From Paenibacillus sacheonensis (GTDB taxonomy: Bacteria; Bacillota; Bacilli; Paenibacillales; Paenibacillaceae), in the NCBI RefSeq assembly GCF_009909195.1, contig NZ_JAAAMU010000007.1, forward strand, positions 62,001-126,000: a stretch of 64,000 bases of DNA, given 5' to 3'. The position numbers and the translations under genes were made by a program. Below are positions 26,806-39,594 of this stretch, one piece after another. Under the pieces are notes generated by a model. That model had not been told where the DNA came from, did no database searches, and was given only the letters and a program-made list of their open reading frames with translations. Each line of letters opens with the position of its first letter. Position 1 is the first letter of the stretch.

Positions 26806-27510
26806 CTAGGGAAGCAGCTTGAAATTCGGCATGTAGCCGTGGATTCGGAATGCCCGGAAGCCCTCGGCATAGCGGCATCCGGCCTGCAATCCTCTGAACT
26901 TGTCGGCGATCTCCAAGATGTTGAGCAGGTTATGCGTCTGGTAGACGTCCATCCAGTTGAATTGGCTGGTATGCTTGGACAAGGCTTCCTTCTTCGTATC
27001 GAATACATCCGAGATATCGACGTACGCTTCCGGAAGAAAACCAATTCCTACGGCCGAAGAATAGTAAAAGAGCGAAGGGTTCTTCGCGATCGGCGGCTCG
27101 TCGGCGGGAATCAGCTTGCCCGGAATCGACAGCATGACCTCGCTGACGATCTTCCCGGTGACCGCATGGTCCGTGCTTGGATCCTCGGGATAATTGACCA
27201 GAATGACGTCCGGATTGGCCCAGCGAATCGCGTTGATGACCGCGCGCCGCGTCTCGGGCGTGTCTTGCAGGCCTTGGTCGTCGAAGCGCAGGAAGCGGAC
27301 TTCCGCGCCCAGTATCTTCGCCGCGTCCAACTGCTCCTGCTCCCGCTGCGCGGCGATCGCCTCGCGGCTCTCGTACTCGTTGGAACCGATGTTGCCGCTC
27401 GTCGTCAGGGCGATATAGATGTTGTGTCCTTGCTGTTTGTACTTCAGCAGCGTTCCCGCGCAGAACACTTCGATGTCGTCCGGATGCGCGCCGATGGCCA
27501 ATACGTTCAT
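26806..27510 (-). CDS. PIG-L/LmbE-family deacetylase
   Basis: 234 residues. The metal-site motif GAHPDDIE is at the N-terminus and DHAVTG supplies the third ligand. Family members remove acetyl from N-acetylglucosamine-containing or related substrates (PIG-L, MshB, BshB). It ends with the block FRGLQAGCRYAEGF and a terminal LLP, both of which recur in the second PIG-L at 40788. GAGAGG lies 7 bp before the ATG. An in-frame TAA directly upstream fixes the start. The preceding 159-bp region carries three dyads and a tetranucleotide repeat. Confidence 0.88.
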   Translation of the reverse strand: MNVLAIGAHPDDIEVFCAGTLLKYKQQGHNIYIALTTSGNIGSNEYESREAIAAQREQEQLDAAKILGAEVRFLRFDDQGLQDTPETRRAVINAIRWANPDVILVNYPEDPSTDHAVTGKIVSEVMLSIPGKLIPADEPPIAKNPSLFYYSSAVGIGFLPEAYVDISDVFDTKKEALSKHTSQFNWMDVYQTHNLLNILEIADKFRGLQAGCRYAEGFRAFRIHGYMPNFKLLP

Positions 27511-27527
27511 AGGGATCCTCTCGCTTT

Positions 27528-30607
<3,080 letters not shown>

Positions 30608-30623
30608 CGATTGTTTCCCCCTC

Positions 30624-31847
30624 TTATTCGTCGCTGTCCGCTCCTATCGGGTCGGCCGGTCCGGCCCATACGCCGGCACGTTCCAGCCAACGCCAATCGG
30701 GAAGCTGCCTTTTCGTCGGAAGCCGATCCCATCCCGAATCGATTCGGGCCTGCACCTTCTCCCAAGACGGGATGCCGCCCGTCGCGCCGAGCTGCTCGAC
30801 GCTGAACGCGCCGACCGCCACCGCGGCGGTCATCGTTTCCTCCGGTCCGAGCGCCAGCAGGAAGCCCTTCAAGAACCCGGCGATCGTGCAATCGCCCGCG
30901 CCGGTCGTCCCTTCGACGCGGGTGCGGAAGCAGGGCGACCATAATTCCCGGCTGCGCCATTCCTCCCCGATGCCGCAGAACCGCTCCGAGCTGCGCAGGT
31001 AGAGCCCGGCTGCGCCGAGCTTCAGCACGACCATGCCGCAGCCCATCGCGAGAAGCCGTTCGGCAAGCTCCCGGATCGTCTCCGTGGAGACATTCTCGCA
31101 TAGGTCATCGCTTCCGCCGGCGAGATGCTCGTAACTTTCCCGCCCGATCATCATGAGCATCTCTTCCAGACTGGGCATGAAGATGTCGACGAAAGGCAGC
31201 GCCCTGGACAGAATGCCGGTCCAATCGGCTGCATAAGCGGCCGTTCCCCTGCCCGGCATCGCCATGTCCAGCGAGACGGTCATGCCCTGCTGCCGCGCGG
31301 CCCGCAGAATGCCGGCCAGCCGTTCGCCGCCGTCGGCGTACATCCCCTTCATCAGCGGCGGATAGCCGAAGTGAAAATGGCGCGTGCCGGCGCTTCGTTC
31401 CCAGTCGATATCCTGCCCGGCGAACGTGTCGTTCGTCCCGGGGCAATGAAGGAATATCCGGTCGGTTCCCGGAGGATTGACGACGATCGTGTACGAGCTC
31501 GTTTCTCCGGCCGCCTGGGCGATGCTCTCCGCGAACGCCGGATGGATTTCGCTGAGCAGGCGCAGCGTTAAGCTGCCGAAGAAGTCGTCGCTTACTTTCC
31601 CGACGAGTCGCACCTTCGCCCCGAGCTTATGGAGCGCGATGCCGGTGTTCGAGACCGCGCCGCCGGTGCTGAACTCCGCGGCGTCCGTCTCGATCAGGCC
31701 GCCCGGGGTCAACCTCGCGGCGCCGGATTCATGCGGGTCCGCACTGGAGTCCGAGCCCGTACGGAACCTCGGAATGACGTCGATCGAGATATGGCCGCAC
31801 ACCATCACGTCGCAAGCCGCCTCCGCTTCCTTGCCGGTCAGCGTCAT
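30624..31847 (-). CDS. PfkB-family sugar kinase
   Basis: 407 residues. The N-terminal signature region (VMVCGHISIDVIP, then EFSTGGAVSNTG) and the C-terminal ATP/anion-hole motif GTTGAGDCTIAGFL with catalytic Asp are intact. It phosphorylates a sugar with ATP; the family includes fructo-, ribo- and KDG-kinases. The protein is longer than a typical PfkB (~310-330), with an extended C-terminal tail rich in Trp and Pro. It is located between the isomerase and the TIM-barrel epimerase genes. Confidence 0.85.
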   Translation of the reverse strand: MTLTGKEAEAACDVMVCGHISIDVIPRFRTGSDSSADPHESGAARLTPGGLIETDAAEFSTGGAVSNTGIALHKLGAKVRLVGKVSDDFFGSLTLRLLSEIHPAFAESIAQAAGETSSYTIVVNPPGTDRIFLHCPGTNDTFAGQDIDWERSAGTRHFHFGYPPLMKGMYADGGERLAGILRAARQQGMTVSLDMAMPGRGTAAYAADWTGILSRALPFVDIFMPSLEEMLMMIGRESYEHLAGGSDDLCENVSTETIRELAERLLAMGCGMVVLKLGAAGLYLRSSERFCGIGEEWRSRELWSPCFRTRVEGTTGAGDCTIAGFLKGFLLALGPEETMTAAVAVGAFSVEQLGATGGIPSWEKVQARIDSGWDRLPTKRQLPDWRWLERAGVWAGPADPIGADSDE

Positions 31848-31874
31848 TATCGCCGCCTCCTTCCTCCTGTCAGC

Positions 31875-32777
31875 CTAGTGCTTCACGTACCGTCGCCAAT
31901 AGTCGACGGATTCCCGATGATCGGGAATGATGCTGAACTCCGACGACCATGCCTCGCGGTGATAAATCTCGAAGATCAGCTCCGCCTCCGCCGCGCCGGA
32001 CGCTTCGATGGCTTCGATGACTTTGTCCGCATGAATGATGCCGATGTCGTTATACGGCTTCGTGAACGGCCAATGCCGGCTGTGTCCGGCTTCCGTCTGC
32101 TGCAGATGGATGATCGGCGACTCGCTGCCGAGCTCCCGGATCCAGCGGTACGGATCGCGATCCTGCGGGTGCGGGGCATGGCCGGGATCCAGGCACAGCT
32201 TGAACGGAAGGCCCGCTCCGTCGTTCAGCCTGGCGAGCAGATCCCGCGTATCCTCGACCGTGTTGGCGAATTCCCGCGGGACGGACATCGGCTCGATAAT
32301 CATGCACGTCATGCCGAGATCGCGGCAGAACCAACTGAGCTCCTGCCAGTGCCGAATGCCCTCGGCGGTCCTCTCTTCCCGGCGGACCGGATCGTCGTAG
32401 TCCGCGAAGGTCAGAATGCCGGGATGGCCGCCGGTCATCTTGGCCCCCATCCGCGCGGAGATCGCCGCGAACCTCTTGAACCAGTCCAACCAGGCTTTGC
32501 GGTGTTTCGCGTCCGGATGCATGAAATGATTGACCCGCGTATACGAGCTCAGGAAGCTGCTCGTGATCGACAGCTTGTATCGATCCGCGTACTTGATGAT
32601 CTCTTCCGTCTGTTCTTCGACGATGTCTTCGGGCAGGTAGACGTTAAGCAGGTCCGCGACGAACTGCACGTACCGGAGCCCCATCTCCTCCGCGACGATG
32701 CGGGTCCAGACCTTGGGCTCGGGATACTTGTTGTTCGCGAAGCCCATGTTGATGCCCAGCTTCAAATTCGGCGCCAT
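31875..32777 (-). CDS. Sugar-phosphate isomerase/epimerase (xylose isomerase-like TIM barrel)
   Basis: 300 residues from the ATG at 32777, with GAGGGG about 10 bp upstream; a long open extension upstream is not coding because it runs through the EamA gene. Metal-binding positions typical of the AP-endonuclease-2/xylose-isomerase fold are present: MIIEPMS (Glu), CLDPGHAPHP (Asp/His), IIHLQQTEAG (His) and IFEIYHRE (Glu). Such enzymes isomerise or epimerise sugars and inositols. It overlaps the EamA gene by 16 bp. Confidence 0.85.
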   Translation of the reverse strand: MAPNLKLGINMGFANNKYPEPKVWTRIVAEEMGLRYVQFVADLLNVYLPEDIVEEQTEEIIKYADRYKLSITSSFLSSYTRVNHFMHPDAKHRKAWLDWFKRFAAISARMGAKMTGGHPGILTFADYDDPVRREERTAEGIRHWQELSWFCRDLGMTCMIIEPMSVPREFANTVEDTRDLLARLNDGAGLPFKLCLDPGHAPHPQDRDPYRWIRELGSESPIIHLQQTEAGHSRHWPFTKPYNDIGIIHADKVIEAIEASGAAEAELIFEIYHREAWSSEFSIIPDHRESVDYWRRYVKH

Positions 32778-33676
32778 GGAACGTAATCCCCTCGATTCGA
32801 TGTTTTCTTGGCTTTGGCGTTCGATACCGTGACGCCCGCGACGATGAGCGCGCCGCCCGCGATTTGCGCGAGCCGGATCGGTTCGCCCAGGACGGCGTAG
32901 GCGACCAGGATGGCGACGAACGGCGGGATGTTCATGTACATCGCGCTCGCCGAGGCGCCGACCTTGGAGATGCCATGGTTCCACCAGAGCCCGGCCATCC
33001 CTTGGGCGAACAGCGCCATGACGATCAGAAGCGCCCACGGATAGGGTTGCCCGCTGTAATACATATGGCCTTGCAGCCGTTCGGCTCCTGCCGCCGGGAT
33101 CATCAGCAGCGTCCCGATGATCGTGGAATACAGCGTCACGTCCCGGGACTTCATCGTCATCGTCGCCTTGCGGATCAGCAGCACGCTCGAGGCCAGCATC
33201 GTCATGGCGAGCAGGATGAAGAGGTCCCCGCTCGAGGCGTCCGTCACGCGGCCGCCGTTCAAGACGATAATCGCGACGCCGGCCAGCGCGACCAGCGCGC
33301 CGGTCAGCTTGAAGGCCGTCAGCCTCTCCTTCAGGATGGCGCGCGCGAGGAAAGCCGTGGCCACGGGAGACAGCGCGATGATAAGCGCCGCGTTGCCCGC
33401 GCTCGTGCGCGCGAGGCCGACGAAGTAGAAAATCTGGTACAGCAGCGAGCTCGTAACGCCGATCAGGATAAGCAGCACCCATTCCTGCCGGTTCGGCTTG
33501 GCGATCCCTCCGCCCCGCAGGCTTACGCCTATCAGCAGCAGGCAGGTGACCGTTAATCGCGCGAACGCGAGCAGGATCGGCGAGAATGCCGTCAGCAGAT
33601 AAGCGCTGGCGACGTAATTGCCGCCCCACAGCAAGGTGACGCCGAGCAGCTGGAATACAACCGAACGATCCGACAT
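32762..33676 (-). CDS. EamA/DMT-family transporter
   Basis: 304 residues with ten predicted membrane helices in two EamA repeats (LLGVTLLWGGNYVASAYLL; later YAVLGEPIRLAQIAGGALIV). Members export or import metabolites such as amino acids, nucleotides and sugars. Its position within a glycoside operon suggests export of a surplus product, or uptake of a small sugar, but the direction cannot be judged from sequence. Confidence 0.88.
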   Translation of the reverse strand: MSDRSVVFQLLGVTLLWGGNYVASAYLLTAFSPILLAFARLTVTCLLLIGVSLRGGGIAKPNRQEWVLLILIGVTSSLLYQIFYFVGLARTSAGNAALIIALSPVATAFLARAILKERLTAFKLTGALVALAGVAIIVLNGGRVTDASSGDLFILLAMTMLASSVLLIRKATMTMKSRDVTLYSTIIGTLLMIPAAGAERLQGHMYYSGQPYPWALLIVMALFAQGMAGLWWNHGISKVGASASAMYMNIPPFVAILVAYAVLGEPIRLAQIAGGALIVAGVTVSNAKAKKTSNRGDYVPWRRI

Positions 33677-33688
33677 GCAGCGCCTCCG

Positions 33689-36600
33689 CTAATTCGCCGT
33701 TTCGAACCGGTACGTGCCCGAGCCGGCTTCGATTTTCCAGTAATCGTGTTCCTCCGCAAGCGAGAAGATGCCCTCCGCCTGCCCGGCCGGCACTCCGCTT
33801 TCGCTAAGCGGGCCGTCTCCGGTCTTCGGCACGTACACCGTCGCCGTCGTATTCGCCGGGATTGTTACCGTATGCGCGATGCCTCCGGCCGTCTTCTCCC
33901 ATGTCGAGCCGATTCGGCCCCGGACGGTCTCGATCATGCCGCTGACGCGGGTCAGGTCGCCGAGCACGCAGGGCTTGATGATGCTCGTTCGGTACCCGTT
34001 CGAGCCGGTACGAATGCCCGCTAGATGCTTGTAGAACCAATCGTCGATCGTGCCGAGAAAGTAGTGGTCGTAGGAACGCGTTTCCTCTTCCCACGCTTCC
34101 CAGAACGACGTGCCGCCGACGGCCAGGCAGTAGCCCCAGCTCGGGTACGTCGTCTTGTTCGCGAGCTCGTAAGCGAGTTCGCCATGACCGTGTTCCGTCA
34201 ACGCAGGCGCCAGGAACTTCGTGCCGAAGCAGCCCGTGTCCAAATGTCCGTTCGTCCGCGTCCGGATGTCCTCCGCCAAATTCGCCGTCACGCGTGGAAC
34301 ATCGGCTGCCGGCGCCGCGCCGAAGGCGACCGGGAGCACGTTCGACGTCTGCCGGTAGCCCACTTCGATCGGCGTGCGGTAGACATGCCGCTCGGCATCG
34401 TAGAATTTTCCGTTCAAAGCGATCTTCAGCCGCTCTTCGGCCGCCAGGTATTCCGCTGCGTCCGCTTCCTCTCCCAGCACCTCGGCGATTCTCGCCATCA
34501 ACGTGCAGGAATGGAACACGTAGGCGGTCGCGAGCAGATCGCCGCCTTCCGGACCGATGAACGGTCCCGGCACCGCCCAATCGGCGTAGCTCTCGTCCGT
34601 GCTCGTGCCGTCGACCAAGCGTTTCCATTCGTATTGCAAGTACCGCTTCATGCCCGCGTAGTGCTTGCGCAGCGTCTCCCGGTCTCCGTAGTACTCGTAT
34701 AACGTCCACGGGATGATGATGAATGCCGACATCCACGCCGGCGAAGGCGTCATGTACAGAAACGGGCCCGGCGCCGTGTGGCAGACCGCTCCGTCCTCAT
34801 CCTGCGAATCCGCGATGTCCTGCACCCATTTGGAGAAGAACGCCGTCAGGTCCAGGTTCATCGTCGCGCATTCGGCGATCGCCTGGGCGTCCCCCAGCCA
34901 GCCTCTCTTCTCGTGGTACGGCGTGTCGGTCGGAATGCTGTGGAAGTTGTTCAGCATCGTATCGACCATGGCGCGGTGGATCCGGTTGAACAGCGGATTC
35001 GAGCATTCGAAGCTGCCGATCGCGTCGACGTCGTTGTGGAACACCAGCGCTTCCAGCTTCAGCAGATCGATGTCGCACGAGCTCTCGATCTGGATATAAC
35101 GAAACCCTTTGTAGCTGAACTTCGGTTCCCAGCTCTCCTCGCCTCCGCCTTTGCAGACGTAGACGTCCTCCTGCGCGTTCTCCCAAAATTGATGATCGTA
35201 GCCGCGCTTCCAAATATCCAAGGTGCCGTCTTCGCGCAGCCGCTCGTCGTAGATCAGCTTCACGCTCGTTCCGCGTGCGGCGGTCAACGTCAGCCTCGCC
35301 CAGCCGGCCGTTACTTTGCCGCAATCGTACACGTAGACGTTCGGCTTCGGCTTCCCGATCGGAACGAACGGGACCGTCTCCACGACGCGGATCGGCGGGA
35401 CGAAAGCAGCCTCGATCGCGCCTTCGCCGGGCGTCATGAGGTTGACAGGCGCCCAGTGGTCGCTCGCGAATCCGGCCGTGTCCCAGCCGCTCTGCTCGAA
35501 GCGGGCATCGTACTTGTCGCCGTACCAGATATTGTCGTCCCGGGTCGGGCCGTCCGCCGTCCGCCACGTTTCGTCGCTCACGATCGTGCCGCTCGTTCCG
35601 TCCGCGTAGTCGAGCTGCAGCTGAAGACGGAATTTCGGCTCGATCGTGCCCGTGCTCGGTTCCGGCTTGCTCAGCACGTCGCCGATCCAATCTTTCTGGT
35701 AGGCATAATGCCCGCGTCCCAGCTCGACCCCGATGCAGTTGCATCCTTCCGCGAGGTAAGCCTCGCCCTCGAACGTCAGCGCGTACGTCCGCTTCGGAAA
35801 TTGCGTATAATCCGGCTGAAGCAGTCCGTCGCCGAGGCGGTATCCGTTCAGGCTCAGTTCGAAATAGCCGAGGCAGCAGATGTGAAGGCGAGCCGTCTTG
35901 ACCGGCTTCTCGACGTCGAATTCCTTGCGGAGCAGCGGAGCCGGACCTCTTCGCTTGATCCGCCCCCACGGCGCGTCGCCGTACTCCGCGATCACGTTCG
36001 CCGGCTGCCATTCGCCGTCGTCCGCGCCCTTGCAGGACGCTTGCCAATCGGAATCGGTCGAGATGAGCTCGATCGATCCGTCCTCGTAGTGGAGTTCGAA
36101 TGCGGCGATGAAGCCCGCCTGTTCGCCGTCCGCGATCGCGGCTTCGCAGGTCAGCGCGTTATCCCCTTCGCCCAGCTTGGACGTGAAGTCGATATAGGTG
36201 AAGGGAGAAGTCCAATCCTGCTTCCATCTGGCATTCTGCTTGGCGATCGTGCTGCCGTTGACGAACAGCGTGAATGGACCGCCGCAAGTCCCGTGGAAGA
36301 TCGCCTGCCGAATCGCCTTATGCGACGGGAGGCCGAACGTGCGGCGGAAGACGACGGTCGCGTCCGCCCGGGCAGGCAGCGAATGCCAGATCCACTTGCA
36401 GCCCTCGAGCGGGTTATAGTCCGAATTGCCGCCGATCCACTTCCCCTGCCATTCTTCGGGCAGCAGCAGCCCCGTCTCGAACCAAGCGGCGGCGCTCCAT
36501 TCCGAAGCAGCGCCGCTCCCGTCCCAGACCATGACTTTCCAATAATAGCGTTGGCCGGACGCCAGACGCTTTCCCGCGTAGCGGATCTGCAGCGTTTCGT

Positions 36601-36799
36601 CCGAAGCGACTTTCCCGCTGTCCCAGACGCTCCCGGCCGCTTGCGCCAATCGCTCGGCGTCCGTGTCGACGAGGATGCGATAGCCCGTCTGCCGCTGCGC
36701 CCGCTCGGATGCGTCCAGCTTCCATCCGAACAGCGGCTGCTGCGTGATGATCCCCAGCGGCTGGAAGGTCTGGTCCGTTTTTAATTCGTAAGCTTTCAT
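33689..36799 (-). CDS. Alpha-L-rhamnosidase, GH78 (second copy)
   Basis: 1036 residues, longer than the first GH78 because of an extra beta domain near residues 130-330. The N-terminus has the usual WDSGKVASDET and RYYWKVMVWDG pattern. The catalytic region reads PTDTPYHEKRGWLGDAQ, a variant of the PQRDER motif of the first copy. The two differ strongly, so they are unlikely to be a recent duplication and may cut different rhamnosyl linkages. No signal peptide. The start overlaps the stop of the GH106 gene by 4 bp (ATGA). Confidence 0.92.
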   Translation of the reverse strand: MKAYELKTDQTFQPLGIITQQPLFGWKLDASERAQRQTGYRILVDTDAERLAQAAGSVWDSGKVASDETLQIRYAGKRLASGQRYYWKVMVWDGSGAASEWSAAAWFETGLLLPEEWQGKWIGGNSDYNPLEGCKWIWHSLPARADATVVFRRTFGLPSHKAIRQAIFHGTCGGPFTLFVNGSTIAKQNARWKQDWTSPFTYIDFTSKLGEGDNALTCEAAIADGEQAGFIAAFELHYEDGSIELISTDSDWQASCKGADDGEWQPANVIAEYGDAPWGRIKRRGPAPLLRKEFDVEKPVKTARLHICCLGYFELSLNGYRLGDGLLQPDYTQFPKRTYALTFEGEAYLAEGCNCIGVELGRGHYAYQKDWIGDVLSKPEPSTGTIEPKFRLQLQLDYADGTSGTIVSDETWRTADGPTRDDNIWYGDKYDARFEQSGWDTAGFASDHWAPVNLMTPGEGAIEAAFVPPIRVVETVPFVPIGKPKPNVYVYDCGKVTAGWARLTLTAARGTSVKLIYDERLREDGTLDIWKRGYDHQFWENAQEDVYVCKGGGEESWEPKFSYKGFRYIQIESSCDIDLLKLEALVFHNDVDAIGSFECSNPLFNRIHRAMVDTMLNNFHSIPTDTPYHEKRGWLGDAQAIAECATMNLDLTAFFSKWVQDIADSQDEDGAVCHTAPGPFLYMTPSPAWMSAFIIIPWTLYEYYGDRETLRKHYAGMKRYLQYEWKRLVDGTSTDESYADWAVPGPFIGPEGGDLLATAYVFHSCTLMARIAEVLGEEADAAEYLAAEERLKIALNGKFYDAERHVYRTPIEVGYRQTSNVLPVAFGAAPAADVPRVTANLAEDIRTRTNGHLDTGCFGTKFLAPALTEHGHGELAYELANKTTYPSWGYCLAVGGTSFWEAWEEETRSYDHYFLGTIDDWFYKHLAGIRTGSNGYRTSIIKPCVLGDLTRVSGMIETVRGRIGSTWEKTAGGIAHTVTIPANTTATVYVPKTGDGPLSESGVPAGQAEGIFSLAEEHDYWKIEAGSGTYRFETAN

Positions 36800-39594
36800 T
36801 GCGTTTCAATCCTCCCGCTTGTGATGGTCAACACGGCTTTTCCGGATAATCCGGAAGGCTGCGGCGACTCGACCTGCTGTCTTTCCTTATGTCCGTACAG
36901 TCGTCTGTCGCGAATCTGCCGGATTCTCTCCGTGAAATACGGCCAGTTCTCCGAGACGGGAGACGCCGGCTTCGGCTCTGCCAAGTCCGGAGACAGCATA
37001 TGGTTGATCCAGAGATTGACGACCTTGATGCGCAGCGCGTTCTCTCCCTCGCGCAGCCGGTCCGTGATGTCCAGGCGCCTCGGAGCCTTCCAGAGAACGC
37101 CGGCGCTCTCGCCGTTCACGAATGCTTCCGCCACTTCGCGCACGCCTTCGAGCTCGAGCCAGATCCTGCTTGCCGGCGGAATCTCCGGGAGGACGATCGT
37201 CTTCTCGTAATAGGCATGGCCGCAGTAATATCTCGTCTCCTCGAAGCGTTCCCAGGTTTCAAGCCGCGCCAACTCGCGTTCGAAGCCCGCCTCCGGTATC
37301 CGCAGCGTCCAATCCCGCGAGATGTCCTGCAGCACTTGTGCGTGCTCCGCCGTCGCCCGCAGCATCGAAGCCTCTCCGGCCGTCTCCGGAAGGTCGTCGT
37401 CGAAGATGACGACGAACGATTGGAACGGTTCGAACGCGAGCTCGACGACCGTCGCGCCGCGATGAACGAAACGAACGGTTTCGCGCGTCATCGGATCCAG
37501 CACGACCGCGGAACGGCCGCCGTATTTGAACGTTATCCGCGCCAGTCTCGCTTCCCCGGACACGTTCGAGACGAAATAAAGATGCCCGTTATCAAAGATC
37601 CGGTGGACGTAGCCGATCGTTTGCGCGGCCGGTTCCGGATCGCCTTCTTCGCCGATCGATTCGATCGCGACGACGGGAACCTGCGACTCGCGCATACGCG
37701 CTATCAACCCGTCTTCGTCCGCGACTCGGATCGTTTTTCCTTTGCCGACCGGATTCCATTCCCCGGCACGGCCGCCCAGCAGATCGTCCATCAGCTGCCG
37801 CAGGTTCTTGTTGTTCGCTTCCCGTCCGACATAACCCGGCACCGACCGCGGACGATCCCCGACGACGATTAACGTGCCGCCTTCGAGCACGAACGCCTTC
37901 AGCCGGTCCGCCGTTTCCAGCGGCATCCGGGCGACCTTCGGCAGAATGATCGTCCGGTACCGGTTCGCGCCGATCTCCATCCCCTGATCCGTCAGGCGGG
38001 ACAACGCTGTCACGGCTTCGTCGTTCAGGAAGTCGAACGCGTAGCCGGCCTTTTGCACCCGGTCGACCAATGGCTTGCCGATATGCTCCTCCAGCTTCAT
38101 CGCCATATGCAGCTCCGCGAGGGGCGTGGAAGACCAGACGTCGGCCTGCGGCAAGTAGATGGCGGTCTCCGCATAACTGTCGCCGGCCTGCAGGAACGCG
38201 GACGCCGAATGAATGTAGGCGGACAGGATCGGATAGTATTCCCACCACGTGTTGTTGTGCGAGATGAAGGAGGACGCGTAGAAAGCCCAGCCCGGTTTCC
38301 CCGCCGATTCCGGCGAATAGGAATAGCCGTGGTTCGCGATTTGGTTGATGCCGTCGAGGAATACGGCGTCGACCGCCGCTTTCATCATTTCCAGCGTCTC
38401 CGTGAATCGCGGCGTGCGCAGCCAAGTGAACGTCTCGTTCGTGATGACTTTGCGCCCGTATACATGGCCAGCGGACGAAGCGAGCCGCCGATGGACCGCG
38501 TTCACCTCGTACTTGTCGTTCGCGCCGAACGTTTCGCCTTCGGGATAATCCGCCGCGGCGTACGCCTGCAAGATATCGCCCCACGTGCCGTGCGCCTGGA
38601 TGCGGGTTTTCGATCCGCGCGAATGGCTCCAGTCGGTGAAGTTGCGGAAGAAGTTCTCGATCGTCAGCTCCGAGAACGTGCGGTAATAATCGTAGCGGAT
38701 GTCCCCCGTCGCTTCGCCGATATTGCCCCATAGCGCCGGCATGAAGGGCGTCAAGTCGTACCCTCTGCGCGCCAGGAATTCCGCCGGCAGGATCTTCGTC
38801 CAGTTGTTGCCGCCCAGCTCGATCGAGTCGCAGAAGAACGCGCGGACGCGGCCTTTGCCCAGCTTCTCGATCAGCGGGTCTCCGAATTGCGCGAAGTAAA
38901 AATCCGAGACGTCTTTGCGGCAATGGTCGATGGCGTAGCCTTCCATGCCCGGCGCCGGGATGCCGACCTGCTGCTTATACATGTTCGTGATGAAGATATA
39001 GATTTTCCAATGGCCTTCCGGAACGCTCACCTTGTTCAGCTTGTGGCCCCAAGGCCAGCCGTGAAGCCAGGTCGCGTCCAGATATTCCGTCAGATCCGTC
39101 AACGTGCCTTGCACGATCGCTCCGTTCTCGAACTTGCCCATGACGGCATGGCTGGGATTGCCCGGCAGGATCGTCGTGAAGTCCATCTCGTATTCCGTTG
39201 GACCGACGAGGTCGATCTGATAAGGGATGAGAATGTCGGGCGCCATGTCGTAAGGAACGAACGGGCCTCCGAACGGCCAGCCCGAGCACAGCGTCAAGTC
39301 GACGAACAGCCCCAGCCGCTCGGCTTCCGTCAGCGCGTGGTCCACCATGTCGAAGAATTCAGGCGAATAGTACGCGCGATTGCGAATGCCGTCCGCTTCG
39401 GAATCCTCCTGCAGCGGATAGGTGATCTGGATCTCGACGCCGCCCAGCCCCGCTTCCTGCATATGCGCAAGCTCGCGGCTGATCTGCTCGCGAGTCACCG
39501 CCGCGCCGTACCACCACCAGCGCGTAAAGCCCTTCGCTTCGACGGAAGGGTTCAGCAGCATCTTGCGATAATCGTCCATGCGCGTGCCGCTCAT
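36796..39594 (-). CDS. GH106-type alpha-L-rhamnosidase-like hydrolase
   Basis: 932 residues. The N-terminal GFTRWWWYGAAVTREQISRE with AGLGGVEIQ is the hallmark of GH106 and related large hydrolases of rhamnogalacturonan. The barrel continues through FFCDSIELGGNNWT and RIQAHGTWGD. The C-terminal ~150 residues are a GH2-like sugar-binding domain (VREVAEAFVNGESAG, then LRIKVVNLWINHML). GH106 enzymes remove alpha-L-rhamnose, often from rhamnogalacturonan II. No signal peptide. Both ends overlap the neighbours by 4 bp. Confidence 0.85.
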   Translation of the reverse strand: MSGTRMDDYRKMLLNPSVEAKGFTRWWWYGAAVTREQISRELAHMQEAGLGGVEIQITYPLQEDSEADGIRNRAYYSPEFFDMVDHALTEAERLGLFVDLTLCSGWPFGGPFVPYDMAPDILIPYQIDLVGPTEYEMDFTTILPGNPSHAVMGKFENGAIVQGTLTDLTEYLDATWLHGWPWGHKLNKVSVPEGHWKIYIFITNMYKQQVGIPAPGMEGYAIDHCRKDVSDFYFAQFGDPLIEKLGKGRVRAFFCDSIELGGNNWTKILPAEFLARRGYDLTPFMPALWGNIGEATGDIRYDYYRTFSELTIENFFRNFTDWSHSRGSKTRIQAHGTWGDILQAYAAADYPEGETFGANDKYEVNAVHRRLASSAGHVYGRKVITNETFTWLRTPRFTETLEMMKAAVDAVFLDGINQIANHGYSYSPESAGKPGWAFYASSFISHNNTWWEYYPILSAYIHSASAFLQAGDSYAETAIYLPQADVWSSTPLAELHMAMKLEEHIGKPLVDRVQKAGYAFDFLNDEAVTALSRLTDQGMEIGANRYRTIILPKVARMPLETADRLKAFVLEGGTLIVVGDRPRSVPGYVGREANNKNLRQLMDDLLGGRAGEWNPVGKGKTIRVADEDGLIARMRESQVPVVAIESIGEEGDPEPAAQTIGYVHRIFDNGHLYFVSNVSGEARLARITFKYGGRSAVVLDPMTRETVRFVHRGATVVELAFEPFQSFVVIFDDDLPETAGEASMLRATAEHAQVLQDISRDWTLRIPEAGFERELARLETWERFEETRYYCGHAYYEKTIVLPEIPPASRIWLELEGVREVAEAFVNGESAGVLWKAPRRLDITDRLREGENALRIKVVNLWINHMLSPDLAEPKPASPVSENWPYFTERIRQIRDRRLYGHKERQQVESPQPSGLSGKAVLTITSGRIETQ